Shown here one piece after another: positions 8,711-17,665 of a stretch of 64,000 nucleotides of DNA (position 1 is the stretch's first letter; the number at the start of each line of letters is the position of its first letter). The position numbers were made by a program, and so were the translations under genes. The notes under the pieces were generated by a model. That model searched no databases and was not told the origin of the DNA. It saw only the letters and a program-made list of their open reading frames with translations. Source of the DNA: Actinophytocola xinjiangensis (GTDB taxonomy: Bacteria; Actinomycetota; Actinomycetes; Mycobacteriales; Pseudonocardiaceae); the NCBI RefSeq assembly GCF_001921215.1, contig NZ_MSIF01000024.1:1-64000 (forward strand). The letters are read 5' to 3'.

Positions 8711-9438
8711 ATCCCGAGCCGGCCGCCCGGCCGGGCGACACCAGCCGCGCGGAGCTGCTGCGGGTGCTGGGTCGCGAACACGGCGCCGGTCTGGTCGACG
8801 AGATCGTGGTGAAGGTCGGCGCCGACATCATCGAGGGCCGCTACGAGCCGGGCGACGACCTGAACTCCGTCGAGCTGGCCAGGGTCTTCGGCACCAGCCG
8901 CACCCCGGTCCGCGAGGCGCTGCAAGCGTTGCAGCGCGAGGGTTTCGTGGACATCTCGGCCCACCGGCGGCCCCGGGTCACCACCCAGTCCCTCGCCGAG
9001 GTCCGGGACATGTACCAGGTGCGTGCCCACCTGTACCGGATGGTCAGCCGGTGCGTCGTGGACGTCGCCACCGACCGGGACCTGGCGGGGCTGCGCCTGG
9101 TGCAGACCAGGCTGCACGACGCCGCCGAGGCCGGCGACGTCGACGGCTACTTCTGGACCAACGTCGAGTTCCGCAACACCGAGGCCCGGCTGACCGGCAA
9201 CGCCACCCTGTGCCGCCTGCTGGACAACCTCGGCCTGCGGATGCTGCGGCTGCGCCACCTGAGCCTGTCGATGCCGGGCCGGATGGCCGAGTCCGTGGCC
9301 GACCACGAGCGGCTGCTGGCCGCCTACGACGACCGGGACGCCGACGTCGCCGCCGCCCTGACCGCCTCCATCGTGCTGCGCGGGCTGCGGGCCATCGAAC
9401 GCTCCGGCTGGATGACCTCGAGGGGGACCGTCACATGA
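8707..9438 (+). CDS. GntR-family (FadR/FCD) transcriptional regulator
   Basis: The 243-aa protein has an N-terminal winged HTH (LARVFGTSRTPVREALQALQ about residues 58-77) and a C-terminal all-helical FCD ligand domain (about 95-235). GTG start inside the ubiD stop. The regulator is co-transcribed with the catabolic genes, as is common for substrate-responsive GntR repressors. The duplicated palindromic GTCGACAC elements in front of ubiX and ubiD are candidate operators. The effector would be a pathway acid (inference). Confidence 0.93.
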   Translation: MNPEPAARPGDTSRAELLRVLGREHGAGLVDEIVVKVGADIIEGRYEPGDDLNSVELARVFGTSRTPVREALQALQREGFVDISAHRRPRVTTQSLAEVRDMYQVRAHLYRMVSRCVVDVATDRDLAGLRLVQTRLHDAAEAGDVDGYFWTNVEFRNTEARLTGNATLCRLLDNLGLRMLRLRHLSLSMPGRMAESVADHERLLAAYDDRDADVAAALTASIVLRGLRAIERSGWMTSRGTVT

Positions 9439-10433
9439 TCGTCGACTGCCACGCGCACGTCGTTCCGGAACCACTGCTCGCCGAGGTGGCCGGCGGGGCC
9501 TGGGACGGGGTCACCGCCCGGCACACCGACAACGGCTGGCTGGTGTCCCTGCCGGGCACCGGCGAACGGCTGGTCCGCGAACGCATGTGCCGCGCTGAAC
9601 GTCGCCTGGAGTACCTGGCCGGCACCGGCATCGACCGCCAGGTCGTGTCGCCGTGGCTGGACGTGCAGCCCACCGCCGGCATGTCGCCCGGCGCCGCCCG
9701 GTCGTGGGCCCGCCGGCTCAACGAGGCGTTGCGCGAGCACACCGGCGAGGGCACCGCGGGCCGGCTGGCGACCGTCGCGCTCGACGACCCGGACACCGCC
9801 GCCGCCGACCTCGCCGAGGAGATCACCCGCCACGGCATGAGCGGGCTGGTCCTGAGCACCGACCCGGCCAACGCCACCACCCTCGCCGACCCCCGGCTGG
9901 AACCACTGTGGACGGTGGCCGCCGAGCTGGGGATCCCGGTGCTGCTGCACCCGTCGGCCGACGGGCCGTCCCGGGTACTGCCCGACAGCGACGAGTTCGC
10001 CAACGCCTACTGCCGGCTGGTGGACACCAGCTTCGCCCTCGCGCGGCTGCTGCTGTCCGGGGTGCTCGACCGGCACCCGGCGCTGCGGCTGGTGACCGTG
10101 CACGGCGGCGGCCTGGTCCCGTTCCAGAGCGGGCGGCTGGACGGCGCGCACCGCGCCGACCGCCTGGCCGCCCACCGGATCGAGCGCGACCGGCCGTCGG
10201 ACTACCTGGCCGACCTGTACTACGACACGGTCGCCCTGTCGGCGCCGGCCATCCGGTTCCTGGTCGACCTGGTCGGCCCCGACCGGGTGCTGCTGGGCAG
10301 CGACTACCCGTTCGCGCTCGGCGACCCCGACCCCGTCGGCACCGTCACCGCCGCCGGCCTGACACCCGCCGCGACGACCGCCGTGCTCGGCGGCACCGTC
10401 ACCGGCCTGATCCAGGGGAGCGTTCGTGCCTGA
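9435..10433 (+). CDS. Amidohydrolase-2 family metal-dependent hydrolase/decarboxylase (ACMSD-like)
   Basis: The 332-aa TIM-barrel protein begins MIVDCHAHVVP with metal-binding His6 and His8. Further ligands are a His in VLLHPSADGP (His172), a His in VTVHGGGLVPF and Asp in LLGSDYPF. This is the layout of the ACMSD/gamma-resorcylate decarboxylase/2-pyrone-dicarboxylate lactonase group, which performs non-oxidative decarboxylation or ring hydrolysis with Zn. The ATG overlaps the gntR stop. It may catalyse a second decarboxylation or opening of a hydroxylated ring; the choice cannot be made from sequence. Confidence 0.88.
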   Translation: MIVDCHAHVVPEPLLAEVAGGAWDGVTARHTDNGWLVSLPGTGERLVRERMCRAERRLEYLAGTGIDRQVVSPWLDVQPTAGMSPGAARSWARRLNEALREHTGEGTAGRLATVALDDPDTAAADLAEEITRHGMSGLVLSTDPANATTLADPRLEPLWTVAAELGIPVLLHPSADGPSRVLPDSDEFANAYCRLVDTSFALARLLLSGVLDRHPALRLVTVHGGGLVPFQSGRLDGAHRADRLAAHRIERDRPSDYLADLYYDTVALSAPAIRFLVDLVGPDRVLLGSDYPFALGDPDPVGTVTAAGLTPAATTAVLGGTVTGLIQGSVRA

Positions 10434-11271
10434 CTTCGTCGACGGCCCCGGTGGCCGGATCGCCTACCGGCGCCGGGGCAGCGGGCCGCCCCTGCTGCTG
10501 TTGCACCCGCTGGCCCTGTCCGGCCGGGTGTGGGAGCCGCTGACCGACCGCCTCGCCGCCGACTTCGACGTGATCGCCCCGGACGCGCGGGGCCACGGCG
10601 AGTCCGGGTGGGACGGTGCGGAGTTCGGCGTCACCGACCTGGCCGACGACGTCGTCGCGCTGCTCGACGGGCTCGGACTGGCCAGTGCGCACGTGCTCGG
10701 CATGTCCATGGGTGGCAGCGTGGCGCTCACCCTCGCCGGCCGCGCGCCCGGCCGCGTCGACCGGCTCGTGCTGGCCGACTCGACCGCCTGGTACGGCGAG
10801 GACGCCGTGCCGGTGTGGACCGAGCGGGCCGGGCGGGTCGCCGCCACCGCTCGCACCGCCCAGATCCCGTTCCAGGTGGACCGCTGGTTCACCGACGCCT
10901 TCCGCCGCACCCACCCGGCCCAGGTGAACCGGGTCGTCGGGATCTTCCTGGCCACCGACCCCGCCGCGCACGCCCAGGCCTGCCTGGCGCTGGGCCACCT
11001 GGACAGCCGGGAGCTGCTGGCCTCGGTCACCGCGCCGACGCTCGCGTTCGCCGGGGAACAGGACTACGCGACCCCGCCGGCGATGAGCGAGTACCTCGCC
11101 GCGCACGTCCCCGACGCCACCGCGCTGACCCTGCCCGACCTGCGTCACCTGTCGCTGGTCGAACGCCCGGAGCTGGCCGGCCTGGTCCGCGCGCACCTCA
11201 CCGGCGCGCCGCCACCGGCCGAGTTACCTGGCCAGGACTGCGGTTGCCACGCCGAGGCGGTGGCGTCGTGA
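10426..11271 (+). CDS. Alpha/beta hydrolase (3-oxoadipate enol-lactonase-like)
   Basis: The 281-aa protein has oxyanion region LLLLHPLALSGRVW, nucleophile elbow GMSMGG, an acid in FAGEQDYATPP and a His in LPDLRHLSLVERP. This resembles PcaD-type enol-lactonases and related C-O/C-C hydrolases. The GTG start overlaps the previous gene by 8 bp and its own stop overlaps the next start by 4 bp. The tail contains a Cys-rich QDCGCHAEAV end. Role: hydrolysis of a lactone, ester or ring-cleavage product in the cytoplasm. Confidence 0.86.
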   Translation: MPDFVDGPGGRIAYRRRGSGPPLLLLHPLALSGRVWEPLTDRLAADFDVIAPDARGHGESGWDGAEFGVTDLADDVVALLDGLGLASAHVLGMSMGGSVALTLAGRAPGRVDRLVLADSTAWYGEDAVPVWTERAGRVAATARTAQIPFQVDRWFTDAFRRTHPAQVNRVVGIFLATDPAAHAQACLALGHLDSRELLASVTAPTLAFAGEQDYATPPAMSEYLAAHVPDATALTLPDLRHLSLVERPELAGLVRAHLTGAPPPAELPGQDCGCHAEAVAS

Positions 11272-12161
11272 AGCCTCGCGCGTTCGCCTACCACGCCCCG
11301 GCCTCGGTGCCCGAGGCGCTGGCGCTGCTGGCCGAGCACTCCCACGACGCCAAGGTCCTCGCCGGCGGTCAGAGTCTGGTGCCGTTGCTGAACTTCCGGA
11401 TGTCGGCGCCCGAGCACCTGATCGACGTCAACCGGCTGCCCGGCCTGGACACCGTGGTCCGCGAGGCCGGCGGCTGGCGGATCCCCGCCCTGGTGCGGCA
11501 GCGGACCGTCGAGCGCTCACTCGAGCTGGCGGCGGCGTTCCCGTTGTTGCCGGCCGCGCTGGCCCAGGTCGCGCACCCGCAGATCCGCAACCGGGGCACG
11601 GTGTGCGGCAGCGTCGCGCACGGCGACCCGGCCGCCGAGCTGCCGACCGTGCTGACCGCCCTGGGCGCCACCATGCACGTCGCCTCCACCCGGGGTGTGC
11701 GGGCGGTCCCGGCCGACGACTTCTTCCTGTTCCACTTCACCACCGCCCTGGAACCCGACGAACTGCTCGTCGGGGTCACGCTGGCCGACCTGCCGCCCGG
11801 CACGGCCACCGGTTTCGCCGAGTTCGCCACGCGCAACGGTGACTTCGCGCTGGCCGCGGTCGCCGGGGTGGTGCACCGCGACGACGACGGCGTGGTGCGT
11901 TCGGCCCGGCTGGTCGCCGCCGGGGTGGCCGGGACACCGGTGCGCCTGGCCGCCGCCGAGGCGGCCCTGGTCGGTTCGGCGCTGACGCCGGCCGCGTTGG
12001 TCGCCGCGCAGCACGCCGCGCGGGGCGAGGTCGACCCGTCGGGGGACATCCACGCCCCCGGCGCGTACCGCAAGCAGCTCGTCGGCGTGCTCACCCGCCG
12101 GGTACTCACCGGCCTGACCAGGCAAGGAGGTGTCGCTCGTGCCGGAGAACACGGTCGGTGA
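11268..12161 (+). CDS. Second molybdenum hydroxylase FAD-binding subunit
   Basis: The 297-aa CoxM-type protein has FAD loop AGGQSLVPLLNFRMS and second loop QIRNRGTVCGSVAHGDPAAE, then a CO_deh_flav_C-like end. It has the same architecture as the protein at 628-1476 but is clearly diverged, so the two sets are separate enzymes rather than a recent duplication. GTG start in a 4-bp overlap with the hydrolase; about 23 bp overlap with the following 2Fe-2S gene. Confidence 0.93.
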   Translation: MKPRAFAYHAPASVPEALALLAEHSHDAKVLAGGQSLVPLLNFRMSAPEHLIDVNRLPGLDTVVREAGGWRIPALVRQRTVERSLELAAAFPLLPAALAQVAHPQIRNRGTVCGSVAHGDPAAELPTVLTALGATMHVASTRGVRAVPADDFFLFHFTTALEPDELLVGVTLADLPPGTATGFAEFATRNGDFALAAVAGVVHRDDDGVVRSARLVAAGVAGTPVRLAAAEAALVGSALTPAALVAAQHAARGEVDPSGDIHAPGAYRKQLVGVLTRRVLTGLTRQGGVARAGEHGR

Positions 12162-12639
12162 GGACACACACCGCATCACCACCACGGTCAACGGCGTCAC
12201 CCAGGAGTCCGTTGTGGACAGTCGGCTGTCACTGGCCGACTTCCTCCGCCACCGGCTGCGGCTGACCGGCACCCACGTCGGGTGCGAGCACGGCGTGTGC
12301 GGGGCCTGCACGGTGCACCTGGACGGGGCCGCCGTCCGGTCCTGCCTGATGTTCGCCGTCCAGGCCGACGGGCACACCGTCGACACGGTCGAGGGCCTGG
12401 CGAACGGGGACGAGCTGTCCCCGTTGCAGGAGAGCTTCGCCCGCCACCACGCCCTCCAGTGCGGCTTCTGCACCAGCGGTTTCCTGATGAGCGCGGCCGA
12501 GGCGCTGCGCGAGGGACCGGTGGACACCCCGGAGCGGGCGCGCGAGGTGCTCTCGGGCAACCTCTGCCGCTGCACCGGCTACGCCGGCCTGGTCTCGGCC
12601 GTGGTCGAGGCGTCGGACGGGGGCGAGGGCCGTGGCTGA
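12139..12639 (+). CDS. Second molybdenum hydroxylase 2Fe-2S subunit
   Basis: The 166-aa protein has the normal family length. Cluster 1 is CEHGVCGACTVHLDG; cluster 2 is CGFCTSGF with GNLCRCTGYAGLV. The GTG at 12139 is preferred over the GTG at 12130, because AAGGAGG (12124-12130) would overlap the earlier start and is spaced correctly for the later one. Unlike the small subunit at 1473-2108 it has no membrane tail. The start lies inside the end of the FAD subunit gene. Confidence 0.92.
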   Translation: MPENTVGEDTHRITTTVNGVTQESVVDSRLSLADFLRHRLRLTGTHVGCEHGVCGACTVHLDGAAVRSCLMFAVQADGHTVDTVEGLANGDELSPLQESFARHHALQCGFCTSGFLMSAAEALREGPVDTPERAREVLSGNLCRCTGYAGLVSAVVEASDGGEGRG

Positions 12640-14950
12640 GAAGATGATCGGCGTGGCGGTGCCCCGCCGCGAGGACCGCCGGCTGCTCACCGGCGCCGGC
12701 ACCTACCTCGACGACCTCGACCTGCCCGGCTGCTACGAGGCGGCGTTCCTGCGCAGCCCGCACGCCAGCGCCAGGGTGCTCGCCATGGACACCACCGCCG
12801 CCAAGGCTCTGCCGGGCGTGATCGGCGTGTGGACCGGCCGCGACCTGGCCGACCTGGTGAAGCCGATCCCGCCGAAGGTGACCAACCCCAAGCTCTACGA
12901 CGTTCCCCGCTACCCGCTGCCGCCGGAGTACGCGCGGTTCGTCGGCGAGCCGCTGGCGGTCGTGGTCGCCACGTCCCGGCACATCGCCGAGGACGCCCTG
13001 GAACTCATCGACGTGGACTACGAGGTGCTGCCGGCCATCGCCTCCACCGGGGCGGCGCTCGCCCCGGACGCCCCGTCGGTGCACGACGAGGTGCCCGGCA
13101 ACGTCGCCGTGCACCTCACCCAGACCGCCGGTGACCCGGAGACCGCGCTGGCGACCGCCCCGCACCGGCTGCGGGAACGGTTCGTGGTGGCGCGGGGCGG
13201 CGGGCACTCGATGGAGACCCGGGGGATCGCCGCCAGCGTCGACCGGGCCACCGGTGAGATCGTGGTGTGGCCGTGCACCCAGTCACCCCACTACACCCGC
13301 AACCTGATCGCCTACTTCTGCGACGTGACCGAGGACGAAGTCCGGGTCGTCGTGCCGAGGGACAACGGCGGCGGCTTCGGCCCCAAGGCCCAGTTCCACG
13401 GCGAGGACGCGGTCGTGCCGTACCTGGCGCGGCTGCTGGGCCACCCGGTGAAGTGGATCGAGGACCGGTCGGAGAACTTCGTGGCCACCATGATGGAGCG
13501 CACCCAGGTGCACGACGTCGAGGTCGGTTTCGACGACGACGGCCGGCTGCTGGTGGTGAAGAACGTCTTCCAGCACGACCAGGGCGCCTACTGCGCCGGG
13601 CTCCAGGTGCCGACGATCACGCTGAGCACACTGCCCGGCCAGTACCGCATCCCGAACATCCACACCGAGCTGATCGCCTGCTACACCAACATGGTGCCGA
13701 CCAGTTCGGTACGCGGCGCCGGGCGTCCGCAGGCGGTGGTGGCGATGGAGCGGATGATGGACCGCATCGCCGAGCACCTGGGCGCCGACCCGGCGCAGGT
13801 GCGCCGGGTGAACCTGGTCCAGGCCGACCAGTTCCCGTACCAGGTCGGCCTGACCTTCCGCGACGGCTCCCCGCTGACCTACGACAGCGGCGACTTCCCG
13901 GCGCTGCACGAGGCGGTCCTCGACCGTTTCGACTACGCGGGCGAACGCGACCGCCAGCGGGCCGCCCTGGCCGAGGGCCGGCTGGTGGGCATCGGCCTGG
14001 GGGCCTATGTGGAGGGTTGCGGTCTCGGCCCGTACGAGGGCGCGCGGCTGCGTCTGCGCCGCGACGGCACGGTCCTGGTGACCCTGGCCGCCACCCCGCT
14101 GGGCCAGGGCTACGAGACGGTGTACGCCCAGATCGCGGCCGACGGTCTCGGCCTGGACATGCGCCACATCACCGTGGCGACCGGTGACACGGCCAGCATC
14201 CCGTTCGGCCAGGGCAGTTTCGCGTCCCGCACCACCGTCACCGCCGGCTCGGCCACCCTTCAGGCGGCGCGGCGACTGCGGGAACGGATCCTGGACGTGG
14301 CCGAGGTGCTGCTCAAGACCAGTGCGGCGAACCTGTGCTTCGTCGACGACCGGGTGTGCGTGGTCGGCGAGCCGGACCACGGCCTGACGCTCACCGAGAT
14401 CGCCCAGGTGGCCAACATCGGCAAGCACGGGATCACCCTGCCCCCCGGCGTGAACCCCGGCCTGGAGACGACGTCGTACTTCGCGCCCGAGCGGGCGGCC
14501 TACGCCAGCGGCATGCACGCCGCGACCGTCGAGGTCGACCCGGAAACCGGCCAGATCCGCATCCTGCGCTACGTCATCGGCCACGACTGCGGCACCGTGA
14601 TCAACCCGATGCTCGTCGACGGCCAGGTGCTCGGCGGTTTCGCCCACGGCATCGGCAACGCGCTGTACGAGGAGCCGCACTACGACGCCGCCGGCCAGCC
14701 CCAGACGACGAGCTACCTGGACTACGCGCTGCCGTCGGCCGTCGAGGTGCCGCCGGTGGAGCTGGTGCACCTGTACACCCCGAGCCCGCTGAACCCGTTG
14801 GGGGTCAAGGGGGCGGGGGAGGGCGGCACCATCCCGGTGCCGGCGACGGTCGCCAACGCCGTCGAGGACGCGTTGCGGCCCTTCGGTGCCCGGATCACCA
14901 GCCTGCCGCTCACCCCCGCCAAGATCGTCGCGGCCCTGACGGCCGGCTGA
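12632..14950 (+). CDS. Second molybdenum hydroxylase large (Mo-pterin) subunit
   Basis: The 772-aa protein is full length for CoxL/XdhA-type subunits. Visible motifs are the N-terminal RREDRRLLTGAGTYLDDLDL, GGGFGPKAQFHGED in the first Mo-pterin domain, SSVRGAGRPQAVVAMER, TPLGQGYETV, and GVKGAGEGGTIPVP near the end with the catalytic Glu. The loop SSVRGAGR replaces the AYRCSFR motif of true CO dehydrogenases, so this is not a form-I CODH. It hydroxylates an aromatic or heteroaromatic substrate. GTG start overlaps the 2Fe-2S stop by 8 bp. Confidence 0.94.
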   Translation: MAEKMIGVAVPRREDRRLLTGAGTYLDDLDLPGCYEAAFLRSPHASARVLAMDTTAAKALPGVIGVWTGRDLADLVKPIPPKVTNPKLYDVPRYPLPPEYARFVGEPLAVVVATSRHIAEDALELIDVDYEVLPAIASTGAALAPDAPSVHDEVPGNVAVHLTQTAGDPETALATAPHRLRERFVVARGGGHSMETRGIAASVDRATGEIVVWPCTQSPHYTRNLIAYFCDVTEDEVRVVVPRDNGGGFGPKAQFHGEDAVVPYLARLLGHPVKWIEDRSENFVATMMERTQVHDVEVGFDDDGRLLVVKNVFQHDQGAYCAGLQVPTITLSTLPGQYRIPNIHTELIACYTNMVPTSSVRGAGRPQAVVAMERMMDRIAEHLGADPAQVRRVNLVQADQFPYQVGLTFRDGSPLTYDSGDFPALHEAVLDRFDYAGERDRQRAALAEGRLVGIGLGAYVEGCGLGPYEGARLRLRRDGTVLVTLAATPLGQGYETVYAQIAADGLGLDMRHITVATGDTASIPFGQGSFASRTTVTAGSATLQAARRLRERILDVAEVLLKTSAANLCFVDDRVCVVGEPDHGLTLTEIAQVANIGKHGITLPPGVNPGLETTSYFAPERAAYASGMHAATVEVDPETGQIRILRYVIGHDCGTVINPMLVDGQVLGGFAHGIGNALYEEPHYDAAGQPQTTSYLDYALPSAVEVPPVELVHLYTPSPLNPLGVKGAGEGGTIPVPATVANAVEDALRPFGARITSLPLTPAKIVAALTAG

Positions 14951-14961
14951 GAGGAGTCCGA

Positions 14962-15588
14962 ATGCAACTCACCAACACGTTCACCGTCCCGGTCCCGGTG
15001 GACACCGCCTGGACGACGCTGCTGGACGTGGAACGCGTCGCCCCCTGCATGCCCGGCGCGTCCCTGGACAGCGTCGACGGGGACGACATCACCGGCAGCG
15101 TCGCGGTCAAACTGGGCCCCATCATGATGCGCTACCACGGCACCATGACCTTCACCCACCGCGACGACCAGTCCCACCGCGTCGTCCTGACCGCCAAGGC
15201 CAAGGAGGTCCGGGGCGGCGGCTTCGTCAGCGCCACCGTCACCGCGAGCCTGGTCGCCGCCGCCGAAACCACCGAGGTCAACGTCACCACCGACCTGGAG
15301 GTGACCGGCAAGGCGGCCCAGTTCGGCCGCAACGTCCTGGCCGACGTCAGCCACCACATCGTCAGCCAGTTCGCCGCCAACCTGGCCAAGGAGATCCAGA
15401 CCGTCGCCGCCCCGTCCACTTCGGACACCCCGGCCGTGGCCGCCCCCGCTGCCGCGTCGGTCGTCGAGCCGGCGGAGTCCAGCCTCAACGGCCTGTCCCT
15501 GCTGGCCGCCCCGGCCCGCCGCCTCCTGCCGCCGGTCCTCACCGGCGTCCTCGTCGGCCTGGTCATCGGCCGGGTCACCAAACGCTGA
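14962..15588 (+). CDS. CoxG-family SRPBCC protein with C-terminal membrane anchor
   Basis: The 208-aa protein has a CoxG/SRPBCC domain at residues 1-145 (MQLTNTFTVPVPVDTAW start, APCMPGASLDSVDGDDI). A low-complexity Ala/Pro/Ser linker follows, then a C-terminal hydrophobic helix (LLPPVLTGVLVGLVIGRVTKR). CoxG of CO dehydrogenase is described as a membrane-associated partner that handles the quinone electron acceptor. GAGGAG lies upstream of the ATG. It closes the operon and would couple the second hydroxylase to the membrane (inference from the family). Confidence 0.88.
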   Translation: MQLTNTFTVPVPVDTAWTTLLDVERVAPCMPGASLDSVDGDDITGSVAVKLGPIMMRYHGTMTFTHRDDQSHRVVLTAKAKEVRGGGFVSATVTASLVAAAETTEVNVTTDLEVTGKAAQFGRNVLADVSHHIVSQFAANLAKEIQTVAAPSTSDTPAVAAPAAASVVEPAESSLNGLSLLAAPARRLLPPVLTGVLVGLVIGRVTKR

Positions 15589-15596
15589 CGCCCTCC

Positions 15597-16919
15597 CTAC
15601 CGGGAACGGCCGCCGAGCAGCGCGCGGGCCAGGATGCCGGGGCGGGTCAGGGCCGTCGGGGGTTCCAGCAGGCCGATGACGCGGATGAACGCGTTCGCGA
15701 CGACCGGGTCGTGTTGGGCGATGCGTTGGAGGCGGGCCACGTAGCGGTTGGTGAGGCGGGTGCGCAGCGGCCGGTCGCCCTCGATCTCCGGGAGGGCGAG
15801 GTCACCGCCGGCGTTGAACTGCCAGACGGGGTCGACGATCGTGGCCGCCTCGGCGAAGAAGCGGTGGGCCAGGTCGGTGTCGCCGGTGGCGAGGCAGCGG
15901 TGGAGGGCTTCGGCTTCCAGGCAGGCCACGGTCATGCCCTGGCCGTAGATCGGGTTGAAGCTGCAGATGGCGTCGCCGGTGACGATCAGGCCCTCGGGGA
16001 AACGGCGGAGGTGTTCGTAGCGGCGGCGCAGGCTCGCCGGGAACTTGTGCACCTTGGGGTCACCGATGGGTTCGGCGGCCTTGATGGTGTCGAGGACGTC
16101 GGGGGGCGCGGAGCGTGCGACGAACTCCAGCAGCGCCTCGGGGTCGGCCGGCGGGTGGTCGCCGGCCATGCCCACGACGGTCAGGATCCAGCGGCCGCCC
16201 TCCTGGGCGGCGTAGACGAAACCGTTGGGGCGCCCGGGAACCGGGCCGACGAGAATCATGTCCTGCGCCGGGCGCAGGTTCGGGTCCAGGCGCAGGAGTT
16301 GGGTCACGTAGGCGATGCCGACCTTGATCCGGTCCTCCGCCGGGGCCGGGTAGCCCTGCTCGGTGAGCCAGGCCACCGCGCGGCCCGACCGGCCGGTGGC
16401 GTCCACCACCAGGTCGGCCTCCAGCAGGTCGGGGCGCCCGCCCGCCCGGTACACGACGTTCGCGCCGGTGACGCGGCCGTCGGTGAAGTGCGGGCCGGTG
16501 GTCTCGCAGTTGTCGACGATCTTGACGTTGGTCAGGGCGGCGACCCGGGCGCGGACCATGCTTTCCAGCAGCGGCCGGCTCAACTGGATCGCCAGCGAAC
16601 CGGTGTCCACTGTGGCCAGTTGGTAGCCACCGAGGCGGAACCTGGCCTCCAGCAACAGGTTCGGCATCGACGCACCGGCCTCGACGAACTCGTCCACCAG
16701 GCCGGGGAACAGCGAGTCGAGCACCTGGCCGGCCCGCAGCAGCACCGTGTGGTAATGCCGGCTCTGCGGAACACCCTTGCGGTGCACCGGCCCGGCGGGA
16801 AGTTCGTCCCGCTCGACCACGATGACCCGCTCGTAGAAGTCCGCGAGTGCCCGCGCGGCCAGGAGACCGGCCATACTCCCGCCCAGCACCACTGCCTGTT
16901 CCCGCCCAGTTGTCGTCAT
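15597..16919 (-). CDS. FAD-dependent monooxygenase/oxidoreductase
   Basis: The 440-aa protein has FAD motif VLGGSMAGLLAARAL at the N-terminus, an acid ending beta-2 in VIVVERDEL, and the third FAD motif GDAICSFNPIYGQGM. These are group A flavin monooxygenase/geranylgeranyl-reductase-like features. ATG at 16919 is chosen because it places the dinucleotide motif about 8 residues in. It converges with the CoxG gene, leaving 8 bp. It faces the SnoaL-like gene across an AT-richer 290-bp region. A role in tailoring or aromatic hydroxylation is possible; no partner fixes it. Confidence 0.85.
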   Translation of the reverse strand: MTTTGREQAVVLGGSMAGLLAARALADFYERVIVVERDELPAGPVHRKGVPQSRHYHTVLLRAGQVLDSLFPGLVDEFVEAGASMPNLLLEARFRLGGYQLATVDTGSLAIQLSRPLLESMVRARVAALTNVKIVDNCETTGPHFTDGRVTGANVVYRAGGRPDLLEADLVVDATGRSGRAVAWLTEQGYPAPAEDRIKVGIAYVTQLLRLDPNLRPAQDMILVGPVPGRPNGFVYAAQEGGRWILTVVGMAGDHPPADPEALLEFVARSAPPDVLDTIKAAEPIGDPKVHKFPASLRRRYEHLRRFPEGLIVTGDAICSFNPIYGQGMTVACLEAEALHRCLATGDTDLAHRFFAEAATIVDPVWQFNAGGDLALPEIEGDRPLRTRLTNRYVARLQRIAQHDPVVANAFIRVIGLLEPPTALTRPGILARALLGGRSR

Positions 16920-17209
16920 ACGACCCAGTTTCCGGTCGCCGCCCGGTCGAATCAACGGCCGAAAACGGATACCTTACCGGCGCTCCAGTGGATGCCCGGC
17001 GCCATTTCACAATTCAACAATGCGGTGACCAGGAGTTTGGTGCCTGTTCGATCATCACATCAAGTGGAAATGATCTCGAATTCTCCGACTGCGGGTCGGT
17101 CGTTCATTTCGGATGACCATTTCCCGGTCGCGGGGCGTCGGTGTTCACATTTCGGGCGGCTGTGTCGTCGTACCCGGGGACAGCGACCCACCCCCTGAGG
17201 AGGACACGG
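16920..17209. promoter_or_regulatory. AT-richer divergent intergenic region
   Basis: These 290 bp between the leftward FAD monooxygenase and the rightward SnoaL-like gene are visibly less GC-rich than the coding DNA, with clusters such as AATTCAACAATG and GGAAATGATCTCGAATTC. CTGAGGAGG (17196-17204) is the ribosome binding site of the rightward gene. Promoters in both directions are expected here, but I see no convincing -35/-10 pair, hairpin or small gene. Confidence 0.4.
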
Positions 17210-17665
17210 ATGAGCAACCTCGCGGCCATCGTCGACCGCGTCGAGATCGAGGCGTTGCGCGGTGAGCACGTCGACGCCCCGCTGAGCGGCGACTACGACC
17301 GGTTCGCGGCACTGTTCACGGACGACGCGGTCTGGCGGATCCCGTTCGCGAACGTCGAGCTGGTCGGGCGCGCGGAGATCCGCGCCGGGATCGAGCGGCT
17401 GCAGAACGCGTGGGAGTTCTGGGTGCAGAACACGCACACCGGCATGATCCGGCTCGACGGCGACACCGCCACCGGCCGGGAGTACGTCTTCGAACTCGGC
17501 CGGCAGGGCACCGGCACGTCGGTGGTCATGTACGGCGTGTTCCACGACCGCTACCGGCGCACCGAGGACGGCTGGCGGTTCGCCGAACGCGTCCTGCGGC
17601 CCCGCTACCTCGACACCACCCCGCTGACCGGCGGACCGCCGCGGGGCTCCTGGTCCGACGTCTGA
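17210..17665 (+). CDS. SnoaL-like / NTF2-fold protein
   Basis: The 151-aa single-domain protein follows the SnoaL_4 pattern: EIEALRGEHVDAPLSGDYDR, FTDDAVWRIPFANVELVGRAE, then HTGMIRLDGDTATGREYVFE. The fold includes dehydratases, cyclases and ketosteroid isomerases as well as non-catalytic members. ATG at 17210 follows CTGAGGAGG at good distance. Its stop abuts the stop of the convergent methyltransferase. Pairing with the divergent FAD enzyme may be functional, but nothing in the sequence shows the reaction. Confidence 0.82.
   Translation: MSNLAAIVDRVEIEALRGEHVDAPLSGDYDRFAALFTDDAVWRIPFANVELVGRAEIRAGIERLQNAWEFWVQNTHTGMIRLDGDTATGREYVFELGRQGTGTSVVMYGVFHDRYRRTEDGWRFAERVLRPRYLDTTPLTGGPPRGSWSDV

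Noticed and set aside
12632-15588. Form-I carbon monoxide dehydrogenase because of the FAD/2Fe-2S/Mo/CoxG set
   Set aside because: The large subunit lacks the AYRCSFR active-site loop and has SSVRGAGR instead, and the locus is built around a decarboxylase.
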